This document shows positions 53,630 through 61,521 of a stretch of DNA of 64,000 nt, piece after piece; positions within the stretch are counted from its first letter, which is position 1, and the number at the start of each line of letters is the position of its first letter. The position numbers and the translations under genes are program-made. The DNA is from Prevotella sp. GTDB taxonomy: Bacteria > Bacteroidota > Bacteroidia > Bacteroidales > Bacteroidaceae. The DNA lies in assembly GCA_017443345.1 (NCBI GenBank), contig JAFSNR010000027.1, forward strand, positions 1-64,000, given 5' to 3'. The notes beneath the pieces were generated by a model that saw nothing but the letters and a program-made list of their open reading frames with translations, was not told the origin of the DNA and did no database searches.

Positions 53630-54324
53630 TTAAGTTATTGATAGTTGAAGACGACGCATCACTGGCCTATATTGAGAAAACAGGTCTGGAAGACATTATC
53701 GGCGGTTATGAAGTCACCACAGCCTCTAATGGTAAGGAAGGACTGAAGGCGTGGGAGGAATCACGCCCTGATGTGATCATCTCAGATATCGACATGCCTG
53801 TGATGAACGGATTTGAAATGGTAGAACGCATCCGTGAGACTGACGGTGAAGTAATCATTATCTTCACTTCTGCCCTTACATCGCCAAACGACGTAAAGGC
53901 AGGCTATCGACTCGGCATCAACAATTACGTGAAGAAACCTTTCGTACCAGAAGAACTCGATGCTCACATCCAGGCACTGATGAAGATGCGTGGCGGAGCA
54001 AAAACTCAGAAAGAGATCAATCACTATAAGCTGGGCAAGTACACGCTCGACGCGGAACATGCCACCCTACGTAACGATGAAAACGGCCTGTCGCAGACGA
54101 TTACCCAACGCGAAGCACAAATCCTTCAGCTGTTGGCAGAGAATAAGAATAATGTAGTTCGTAGAGAAGCCATCCTCAGTCGTTTCTGGAATACTGAGGA
54201 TGACTACTTTGCATCACGCAGCCTTGATGTTTTTGTGAACAAACTTCGTAAACTGCTAGCCGACGAACCGAATATCACGCTCAAAACCGTTCGCGGCGTC
54301 GGCCTACAATTACTGGTTTCCTAA
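53626..54324 (+). CDS. OmpR-family response regulator
   Basis: 232 residues. Receiver domain with the phosphorylated Asp in VIISDIDMPVMNGFE and Lys in YVKKPF; C-terminal winged helix (ITQREAQILQLLAEN, SRSLDVFVNKLRKLLADE). It acts with the preceding kinase. Targets may include the divergent DUF3836 gene. Its end overlaps the convergent anti-sigma gene by 15 bases. Confidence 0.94.
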   Translation: MIKLLIVEDDASLAYIEKTGLEDIIGGYEVTTASNGKEGLKAWEESRPDVIISDIDMPVMNGFEMVERIRETDGEVIIIFTSALTSPNDVKAGYRLGINNYVKKPFVPEELDAHIQALMKMRGGAKTQKEINHYKLGKYTLDAEHATLRNDENGLSQTITQREAQILQLLAENKNNVVRREAILSRFWNTEDDYFASRSLDVFVNKLRKLLADEPNITLKTVRGVGLQLLVS

Positions 54325-55596
54325 GTTCAGGCGCAAACCTACCTGCAGGTTGAAGTTCGTCGGCTTATCCTTGAAATAATTACGAACATCACTGCCGTTA
54401 TTGAAATAGTATTTGACACCTGGTTCGATATAGAGACCTATCAACGGGATGATATCGCACTGGACACCTACCGCTCCCTGCATTGAGAATTGTAGGCGAT
54501 CTCGTCCATCACTACTGGTCTGAGAGTTGAAAGATTGCTTCTGCTGGTTCTTGATATTATAGTCAACTTGTCCACCAGCAGAGGCATATATCTTCAAGAA
54601 ACGATAATTCCAAATCTGATATTGCAGGCTCACGGGGATACCTATATAATGGAGAGTCTGTTCTGTCTTAAATTCAGAATCAGACATCTTTCTTATAAAG
54701 TCAGAACGCAGACGGGTATAAACAAGACCTGTAGCAATAGAGAATCGTGGTGCAACCGGGATATTGGTAGTCAAACCAAACGAAATGGGCTGATAATGCT
54801 TCTCCTCTTCTGCCAGATTAGCCACATAAATCACTTCGCCATCACCACGTGTTCCCGAGGATCTGTAATTATCCATACTGTAATTGGCAGCCATTGCAGG
54901 GTTCATGACAACACCATTAGAACTCATCTGGTTCCCAAAGCCGTTAGAAGCATAGAGTCCAAAAGCTGCCTGAGACTGGCTTTGATTAGAAACTTCGGCG
55001 ATTTTCCGATCAAGTTCACGGATAACATCGTCTTCAGAAGGCAATTGCTTTTTAGCGGCAGGCTGTTTATCAGAAGATGGCTGCTTTGAAGGCTGCTCTT
55101 CAACAGGTTGCTGCTCCACTGGCTGTTCTATCGTTTTCTGTTCAACCAATTCAGCCAACTGCTTTTCTGTAGGTTGCTCCTGATTAGCAGCTACAGACTG
55201 ATCGTCTGGAGTTGTCACAACAGATGACATCACCTGCTTTAATTGAGCAACAAACTGCTGTGATTTCATGACGATACTGCTCTCTGTAGCCTCAGCTTCA
55301 GAAGTGGTCTGAGTTTCGTTAACTTTCTGCACTTCCGCCATCTGACTTGCGCCATTTGATACAGCTATCTGCCCATTGTCTGATAGATGCATCAGGTAAT
55401 CACCTCCCAGGATGACACCTGCAAGAATGGCTGCCGCTGCTGCCCATCTGCCCCATAAAGGAACAATACGTGGACGTTTCGGAGCAGCCTGCTGAGCAAG
55501 TTTTGCCTCGATACCAGCCCACAAGTCTGCTGGCGCAGCCTCTTCGTGGTCTGCCAGCCGATCGCGTAACTGTTTAATCCATGCTTCCTGTTTCAT
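54310..55596 (-). CDS. Second envelope-spanning anti-sigma protein with outer-membrane barrel (Dma-like)
   Basis: 428 residues, paralogue of 38304-39488. N-terminal cytoplasmic part (EAWIKQLRDRLADHEEAAPA, DLWAGIEAKL), membrane helix (about 50-68), a Glu/Gln/Pro-rich linker (about 75-200; repeats of PVEQQPVEEQPSKQP type), then a barrel with ISFGLTTNIPVAPRFSIATG and the terminal FNLQVGLRLNLG. The Phe/Leu ending suits BAM recognition. The long charged linker fits spanning of the periplasm. It overlaps its sigma factor gene by 23 bases. Confidence 0.82.
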   Translation of the reverse strand: MKQEAWIKQLRDRLADHEEAAPADLWAGIEAKLAQQAAPKRPRIVPLWGRWAAAAAILAGVILGGDYLMHLSDNGQIAVSNGASQMAEVQKVNETQTTSEAEATESSIVMKSQQFVAQLKQVMSSVVTTPDDQSVAANQEQPTEKQLAELVEQKTIEQPVEQQPVEEQPSKQPSSDKQPAAKKQLPSEDDVIRELDRKIAEVSNQSQSQAAFGLYASNGFGNQMSSNGVVMNPAMAANYSMDNYRSSGTRGDGEVIYVANLAEEEKHYQPISFGLTTNIPVAPRFSIATGLVYTRLRSDFIRKMSDSEFKTEQTLHYIGIPVSLQYQIWNYRFLKIYASAGGQVDYNIKNQQKQSFNSQTSSDGRDRLQFSMQGAVGVQCDIIPLIGLYIEPGVKYYFNNGSDVRNYFKDKPTNFNLQVGLRLNLGNQ

Positions 55597-56140
55597 TTCC
55601 TTTATGAGTTAAATAATCATTTATCATTCCTGTCAATAGTTTCTTTGCGTAAAAGAACTGCGAGGCTGACGATGCCTCTTTAATTCCCAGCCGACGGGCG
55701 ATCTCCTTGTGCGAGAGTTGCTCGAAAACATGGAGGTTTAACACCAGTCGGCAACCTGCAGGCAATCGCCCTATCATCTGATTGAGGATGTCGGGGGGAA
55801 TCAACTCCACCTGTGGATCTTCCTCATCTGCAATATCTTCTTTTGGCATCACGTCTGTGGTCTTCACCAGATCATGTTCGTTGAGCCAATCGAGAGCTCT
55901 ATTCGTAACGATCTTCGACACCCAAGCCTTCAGAGAACCTTCACCTCGGTATTCGAATTCGCCTATGGAGGTCAGTATACTGACGAAACTGTCTTGCAGC
56001 ACATCCCTAACATCGTCATGCCCTGAGATATACCTTAGGCCTATCGCCATAGCATATCCTGAAAAGCGGTCGTACAGACGTCGCATCGCCTGGGAGTCAC
56101 CGCCACGTATTGCATCGAGCAGCTGCCTTTCAGTCTCCAA
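55574..56140 (-). CDS. ECF-type sigma factor, paralogue
   Basis: 188 residues, similar along its length to the protein at 37768 (AMRRLYDRFSGYAMAIGLRY, VRDVLQDSFVSILTSI, LPAGCRLVLNLHVFEQLSHK). It too starts with TTG (56140) and reads LETERQL. It lies 11 bases after a lipoprotein gene and overlaps the barrel-bearing anti-sigma gene, repeating the lipoprotein-sigma-anti-sigma order of the first module. Confidence 0.9.
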   Translation of the reverse strand: METERQLLDAIRGGDSQAMRRLYDRFSGYAMAIGLRYISGHDDVRDVLQDSFVSILTSIGEFEYRGEGSLKAWVSKIVTNRALDWLNEHDLVKTTDVMPKEDIADEEDPQVELIPPDILNQMIGRLPAGCRLVLNLHVFEQLSHKEIARRLGIKEASSASQFFYAKKLLTGMINDYLTHKGNETGSMD

Positions 56141-56151
56141 ACCGTCTCTCC

Positions 56152-57435
56152 CTATTTGATCTTTTTAGTCGTGCTAAATACTATCTTTAATGGTGACGAC
56201 GGGGACATCACATATTTCTCTGTCCAGGGAGGGGGTATCATGTATGCCTCACAGAGATCCACCTGCTTGACCGTAATAACACCCAACCATTGCTTTGCCT
56301 TTGTATCGTATGTCATTGATGACTTTTCATAATCAGGAATTGGCGTAAACTGATAGAACTCATTATCAATCTTAGCTATAGCCGCATACTGCCAATTTTT
56401 GATGTTATAATAATATGCATCAGAAGAATAGCCGACAAAACCATACTCCAAATATGCATTATATGTCGCACCGTCTTTTTCAAAGGTTACCTTTTGCGGT
56501 TCCATAGTTTTGAATTCCTTCTTAAAAAGTGAGTCAACAAAGAACTTTGTCATATTGTTCTCAGCATCCATGAAGAGACCAAACGTTGACGTATTATTCA
56601 ACTCCGCATGAAGGATTCCCTTACCAACTTCTTTCCCATTGGCACTCCATACCATTTCAAAATCACCATACTGTGAATCGTTAACAGAAGGAGAATTATC
56701 TGAATTGATGCCTGAAGCATCTGCATAAACAATGCTGTCTTTCTCAATTACCGATTTCCTGACAAGCTGAACTAAACGAATGCGCTGTTGCTTACCCTCG
56801 TATATTGGTTTCTCGGAAGGAGTGATACTGGCAATGATACGCAAACGATACAAGTTATCCTTACCATAGAACTCCTTATAATTAAGTCCATTGATTTCGC
56901 CCATCATCATATCGATCTTCTCATCTGTGCCCACAATCTGGCCGCAGAGAGTCTCATAGCTCCAAGTCTCCTCACTATTCTTCGGAAGGACACGGATTGG
57001 AAATACATCCATCACCACCTCCTTCATATTGGCCTTCTTAATACCCACATAGGTCATGTCCTCAATCTTCATCGAGGTGAAAGTATAAGCAGAACTACCC
57101 AAATCATCAACACTCAAGTTAGCAGCAATCTTAAGTTTGTATCTCCAACCTTCCTTGAGAACAACATTGTTGACTGCCATACTATCAAAAGTGGCAATGC
57201 GTTCACCCTTATCATCGATAGCCTCCTTTACTGGAGCCACACGATGAGCAGCCTTATCAGCATCAGTTAAAACGAATTCTGGTTCAATGGTCACCATCCA
57301 GGTCTCTGTTCGGGCAGATGGAGTGATATCAATATTAGCTCCGGAATTATCAGAACTATCATTGGAGCATGCTACAAACAGTATCACACTCCAAACCATT
57401 ATACCTATTTTATATATAAGCTTTTTCAATTCCAT
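56152..57435 (-). CDS. Uncharacterised lipoprotein
   Basis: 427 residues from ATG at 57435, with lipobox ILFVAC and a Ser/Asp/Asn-rich start of the mature protein. The rest is mostly beta strands and was not matched to a family. Position directly before the sigma factor suggests it may be the surface or periplasmic signal partner or a target of the regulon. A TTTGC box near 57473 is the likely promoter. Confidence 0.65.
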   Translation of the reverse strand: MELKKLIYKIGIMVWSVILFVACSNDSSDNSGANIDITPSARTETWMVTIEPEFVLTDADKAAHRVAPVKEAIDDKGERIATFDSMAVNNVVLKEGWRYKLKIAANLSVDDLGSSAYTFTSMKIEDMTYVGIKKANMKEVVMDVFPIRVLPKNSEETWSYETLCGQIVGTDEKIDMMMGEINGLNYKEFYGKDNLYRLRIIASITPSEKPIYEGKQQRIRLVQLVRKSVIEKDSIVYADASGINSDNSPSVNDSQYGDFEMVWSANGKEVGKGILHAELNNTSTFGLFMDAENNMTKFFVDSLFKKEFKTMEPQKVTFEKDGATYNAYLEYGFVGYSSDAYYYNIKNWQYAAIAKIDNEFYQFTPIPDYEKSSMTYDTKAKQWLGVITVKQVDLCEAYMIPPPWTEKYVMSPSSPLKIVFSTTKKIK

Positions 57436-57608
57436 TCTCGCAAATTCTGATTGCTTGTCTGTATATATAACTGCAAATTCAAAAAACCTTGCACAAAATG
57501 TCCGTAAATTAACCATTTTAAACATTATTTAAGAAACGAACTTCCCTTGAAGGCTGACACCTTGCCGTGCCAACAACTAACAAAAAAGAAATAATCATAA
57601 GCGTAACT

Positions 57609-58598
57609 CTATTTTTCCTTATAAATAACCTTATTAGCTCCACTAGTAATTTTCAATGCCTCAGGGTGTTCCTTAATAAAGGAATCGATGTGTCGAACAC
57701 GCTTCTCTGTGAGTATTTCGTCAACAGCTATCAGAATTCCAGTTTCTTCCACATCACCAAAACCATAATTGATAGCAGTACCAAATAGTCGCATCGTTGG
57801 AGAAAGGTTCATATAAGCATTCACCAATGGAGGTATATTATAACCCAACTTACGGATCTCTGTATTTAATATTCGATAATCTTCCCTGAAGTCGTCCTTA
57901 CAGAAGAGAGCAGCCAAGACCTGCGGATCTTCTTCCATTTCCAACGGTTTCATCGGCAATATGAGCTTATCTTTGTCATCAAAATGTTTTTTCAGGAAGT
58001 ACAAAATCATATCGCGTCCCTTACGGATATAAGAGGGATACATCGTCATCTTACCAAAGAAATAACGCACATTAGGCATGATGACCGTCAGCGCGCCCAA
58101 ACCATCCCAAAGATTATCGAGAGCAAAAAGACTCTTTGCGCCCATGCGGGAACTCTGATAAGGTAAAGAAACAAAAGAACGTCCCAACTCTATGGTATAA
58201 GGCATATATTCCTTAATGAATTTATCGGAGAAATGGAACATGTGACTGGTAGCGAGCTTGGGCTGTCCTTTCTCATCCATTTCCCAACAAGTTCCCTCCA
58301 AATACCGATACCCTCCAATAATCTCTTTTGCCTCAGGATTCCAGACAATTAGCTGCTTATAACAATTCTCACAGGTATCGAACTCGTCAATATCCATTTC
58401 CTTACCTGTTCCGCCTCCTGCTTCACGAAAAGCAATCTCACGCAAACGACCAATTTCCTTCATGACATTCGGTGCATTATGAGCTGTAATGACATAAATC
58501 TCATTATGACTCTTGTTTGTCATACGAAGCTGAAGCGTGGGAGTCAGTTCACTCTTGAGTACTTCTTTGTCTATTGGTTGGATAATCTCCTGTTCCAT
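57609..58598 (-). CDS. glsB: GNAT-type N-acyltransferase, GlsB/OlsB-like
   Basis: 329 residues similar to the hemolysin-like/ornithine-lipid N-acyltransferases: REIAFREAGGGTGKEMDIDE, EIIGGYRYLEG, ELGRSFVSLPYQ. In Bacteroides thetaiotaomicron the GlsB-GlsA pair makes glycine lipids by N- and then O-acylation. The adjacent PlsC-like gene at 58610 fits this. The lipids act in envelope stability and stress tolerance. Confidence 0.8.
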   Translation of the reverse strand: MEQEIIQPIDKEVLKSELTPTLQLRMTNKSHNEIYVITAHNAPNVMKEIGRLREIAFREAGGGTGKEMDIDEFDTCENCYKQLIVWNPEAKEIIGGYRYLEGTCWEMDEKGQPKLATSHMFHFSDKFIKEYMPYTIELGRSFVSLPYQSSRMGAKSLFALDNLWDGLGALTVIMPNVRYFFGKMTMYPSYIRKGRDMILYFLKKHFDDKDKLILPMKPLEMEEDPQVLAALFCKDDFREDYRILNTEIRKLGYNIPPLVNAYMNLSPTMRLFGTAINYGFGDVEETGILIAVDEILTEKRVRHIDSFIKEHPEALKITSGANKVIYKEK

Positions 58599-58609
58599 CT
58601 CTTATATAT

Positions 58610-59434
58610 TTATAGATTGTAGACTTGTTCTCTTACAAATTGAGCCCATTCCATCGGGGATTTGCTCTTATCGAAAGTTTGCCAGGGAATAGGTTTCCCG
58701 ATCTTTACAACGAAGGTCTTGTGAACATTCTTATACATTTCATCGGCCAAAAAGAGCATAGCAAGATTGAAGGGCAGGCATCTGTCGCTGAAGTTGGCCA
58801 AACGATAGAAGAAATTAGAGTTCTGCCCCCCGAAGTGGATGGGCACCACGTCGCGCTGATATTCCACACTCTTCGAGATAAATGTCTTAGTCCATGGTAT
58901 GTCGCAAATCACACCATTTCGCTTGCGCGAACAAAGCCCTGCAGGAAACATCAGGATGTGGTTCCCGCTCTCGAAACCAGCCTTCACCATCGCAGGGAAA
59001 TTGCGACTCTGACTTCCCGTCTTGTTGATGGGAATACATAGGGGAGCCAGTCCTGGTAAATTCATCAGCAAATCATTGACCAGGTAACGAAAACGCGCAT
59101 CGTAATGACGCCCGATAATGGCTCCCAAAGCGATGCCGTCAGCTCCTCCAAGAGGATGATTACTAACAAAAGTATAACGTTTGCCATCGTTAGGATCCGG
59201 AAGATTCTCCTTTCCAACGATGTCTAGCGTCATATCCAGATATTTAGCAACGGCCTCCAGCCAATCGACGCCAGTCTTGTCGCGATTATCCCAAATAAAA
59301 GCATTTATCTGATCCTGGTGGACGATACGCTTCAACCATCCCACCAAGAAACCTGGCACGAATTTCGCCTTCGTGCCCATCTTACTTTTTAGGATTTCAT
59401 CAATGTTGATTGTCTTCTCTGTTACAGTTGCCAT
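58610..59434 (-). CDS. glsA: PlsC-type O-acyltransferase, GlsA-like
   Basis: 274 residues. The acyltransferase signature HPLGGADGIALG replaces the usual HxxxxD block (His and Asp kept), followed by IPINKTGSQSRN and FPAGLCSRK. ATG at 59434 is chosen because a TATTTTTG box on the minus strand (about 59470-59460) lies in the longer frame. It is the first gene of the pair with glsB (11-base gap). Confidence 0.8.
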   Translation of the reverse strand: MATVTEKTINIDEILKSKMGTKAKFVPGFLVGWLKRIVHQDQINAFIWDNRDKTGVDWLEAVAKYLDMTLDIVGKENLPDPNDGKRYTFVSNHPLGGADGIALGAIIGRHYDARFRYLVNDLLMNLPGLAPLCIPINKTGSQSRNFPAMVKAGFESGNHILMFPAGLCSRKRNGVICDIPWTKTFISKSVEYQRDVVPIHFGGQNSNFFYRLANFSDRCLPFNLAMLFLADEMYKNVHKTFVVKIGKPIPWQTFDKSKSPMEWAQFVREQVYNL

Positions 59435-59576
59435 TTGCACATTATCGTTAACAAGCTGCAAAAATAGCACATTTCTTTCAATTCTGAGCAAAAAAAGAAG
59501 AAAAATGTATCTTTTTAAATGTATTTAGTACACAAAAAGGAGGCAAATCAATAAAATAAAGTTAAAATTTAAAAAA

Positions 59577-59620
59577 AGTGGGGAAAAGTGGTGTAAAGTG
59601 GGGAAAATTTCCTACCTTTG
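59577..59620 (+). promoter_or_regulatory. dcw promoter with MraZ operator (three 10-bp repeats)
   Basis: AGTGGGGAAA, AGTGGTGTAA and AGTGGGGAAA stand head to tail at 59577-59606, one helical turn apart, and are followed by the -7 box TACCTTTG (59613-59620). MraZ is known to bind such GTGG repeats in its own promoter, so the operon is probably autoregulated. Confidence 0.85.
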
Positions 59621-59648
59621 TAACCGAAATCTATTTAAATAGGTACAT

Positions 59649-60104
59649 ATGCGCTTTTTAGGGAATATAGACGCTAAGACTGATGCGAAGGGAAGAGCCT
59701 TTCTGCCAGCAGTTTTCCGCAAGGTGCTACAAGCATCTGGCGAAGAATGTCTGGTATTGAGGAAGGACGTTTTCCAGAAGTGTCTTGTACTCTATCCCGA
59801 AAGCGTATGGAATGAGCGGCTTGACCTATTAAAGGCCCAATTGAAACCATGGAAACAGGCACATCAGCAGATATTCCGGCAATTTGTGTCTGAAGCCGAA
59901 GTGGTAGTGCTTGATGGCAATGGCCGATTCCTCATCTCAAGGCGTCTGCAGAAAATTGCGGAGATTAATCAAGACATCCAGTTTATCGGCATGGATAACA
60001 CTATTGAGATCTGGTCACCCGAGAATCTGCAGAATACACTCAAACCTGAAGAAGAGTTTGGAATAGAATTCGAAAACATCATGAACGCTGACGATGCCTT
60101 ATGA
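59649..60104 (+). CDS. mraZ: Transcriptional regulator MraZ
   Basis: 151 residues with two SpoVT/AbrB-like halves (DAKTDAKGRAFLPAVFRKVL and VLDGNGRFLISRRLQKIAEI). It binds direct repeats in the dcw promoter, seen here at 59577-59606. The stop overlaps rsmH by 4 bases. Confidence 0.94.
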   Translation: MRFLGNIDAKTDAKGRAFLPAVFRKVLQASGEECLVLRKDVFQKCLVLYPESVWNERLDLLKAQLKPWKQAHQQIFRQFVSEAEVVVLDGNGRFLISRRLQKIAEINQDIQFIGMDNTIEIWSPENLQNTLKPEEEFGIEFENIMNADDAL

Positions 60105-61015
60105 TGAATACTGCCGAGACATATCACGTTCCGGTACTCCTTCAGGAGAGCATAGACGGGCTGAACATCAAGCCTGACGGTATCTATATAGACGTCACCT
60201 TCGGCGGAGGAGGCCATAGCAGGGAGATTTTGAACCGTTTGGGGAAAAACGGTCATCTCTATAGTTTCGATCAAGACGAGGATGCTGAGAAGAACATCCT
60301 TGATGACGACAGATTTACGTTCGTAAGAAGCAATTTCAGATATATCCACAACTGGATGCGCTATTATAACGTTGCACACATTGACGGCCTGCTGGCAGAC
60401 CTTGGTGTTTCCAGTCATCATTTCGATGATGAAACTCGCGGATTCTCTTTCCGTTTCGACGCGCCATTGGACATGCGAATGAACAATAGATCGGGAGTGA
60501 CGGCAGCAGAGATCCTTAACACGTACAGCGAAGAGATGCTGGCCGACATATTCTACATCTACGGAGAATTAAAAAATGCCCGCAAGATAGCAGCAGCTAT
60601 CGTAAAGGCAAGGAGCTACAAAAATATTGAAAAGACTGGTGACCTCATGCAGGAAACAGAGAAACTGTTCCTACGTGAACGCGAAAAGAAAGAAATAGCA
60701 AAATTGTTCCAAGCGCTGCGCATTGAGGTTAACCATGAGATGGATGCCCTGAAGGAAATGCTGAATGGTGCCAAAGAGATCCTTAACGAAGGAGGCCGGC
60801 TTTCAGTCATTACCTATCATTCGCTAGAAGATCGCATCGTAAAGAACATGATGAAAGCGGGAAACGTCGAGGGTAAGATGACTCAGGACTTTTACGGTCG
60901 TACAGAGGCACCATTCCGACTGATAAGCAATAGGGTGATTACACCAAGTGAAGAGGAACAAGAGCGCAATCCTCGTAGCAGAAGCGCAAAATTGAGAATA
61001 GCAGAAAAAGTATAA
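60101..61015 (+). CDS. rsmH: 16S rRNA (cytosine1402-N4)-methyltransferase
   Basis: 304 residues, second dcw gene. YHVPVLLQESIDGL at the start, SAM motif VTFGGGGHSREIL, LADLGVSSHHFDDETRGFSF, RIEVNHEMDAL and YHSLEDRIVKNMM are diagnostic. It methylates C1402 in the ribosomal P site. Confidence 0.96.
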   Translation: MMNTAETYHVPVLLQESIDGLNIKPDGIYIDVTFGGGGHSREILNRLGKNGHLYSFDQDEDAEKNILDDDRFTFVRSNFRYIHNWMRYYNVAHIDGLLADLGVSSHHFDDETRGFSFRFDAPLDMRMNNRSGVTAAEILNTYSEEMLADIFYIYGELKNARKIAAAIVKARSYKNIEKTGDLMQETEKLFLREREKKEIAKLFQALRIEVNHEMDALKEMLNGAKEILNEGGRLSVITYHSLEDRIVKNMMKAGNVEGKMTQDFYGRTEAPFRLISNRVITPSEEEQERNPRSRSAKLRIAEKV

Positions 61016-61017
61016 AT

Positions 61018-61512
61018 ATGGCCAAAAAAGAAGACATAGAACTAGAGATCCAACAGCCCGTAGTAGCAGACGATCCCATCATAGACGAGGAGAAGCTCGT
61101 TGAAGAGGAAGCTGCCGAGATGAAGGAGCAAGCCAAGAAGACGATCCAGATGATCAAGGAGAAGGCTAAGGAAGAGGATCCCAAGCCTAGCTCCGCGATG
61201 ACGCTGAGGACGATTCTGGGCGGCGACTTCTTGACGGCGGAGATGGTTCGTCGTCAAATCTGGCTTTTTGTGCTCATGGTTATCTTCTGTATTGTCTATG
61301 TAGCCATTCGCTATCAGTGTCAGCAGGACATGATTGCCATCGACAAATTAGAAAAGCAATTACTTGACGCCAAATACAAGGCCCTATCCAGTTCAAGCAC
61401 TCTGACAGAGAAGTGTCGCGAGAGTCATGTTCTGGATGCTTTAAAGCAAAACAAGGACAGTCTGTTGCATATATCAGACCAGCCACCATATATAATAAAT
61501 GTACCAGAATAA
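61018..61512 (+). CDS. FtsL-like cell division protein
   Basis: 164 residues: a charged cytoplasmic N-terminal part (about 75 residues), one membrane helix (QIWLFVLMVIFCIVYVAIRY, about 81-100) and a coiled-coil periplasmic part. The position between rsmH and ftsI and this layout identify the Bacteroidetes FtsL-like protein, which joins FtsB/FtsQ at the septum. The cytoplasmic part is longer than in E. coli FtsL. Confidence 0.8.
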   Translation: MAKKEDIELEIQQPVVADDPIIDEEKLVEEEAAEMKEQAKKTIQMIKEKAKEEDPKPSSAMTLRTILGGDFLTAEMVRRQIWLFVLMVIFCIVYVAIRYQCQQDMIAIDKLEKQLLDAKYKALSSSSTLTEKCRESHVLDALKQNKDSLLHISDQPPYIINVPE

Positions 61513-61521
61513 GAAGACGGA

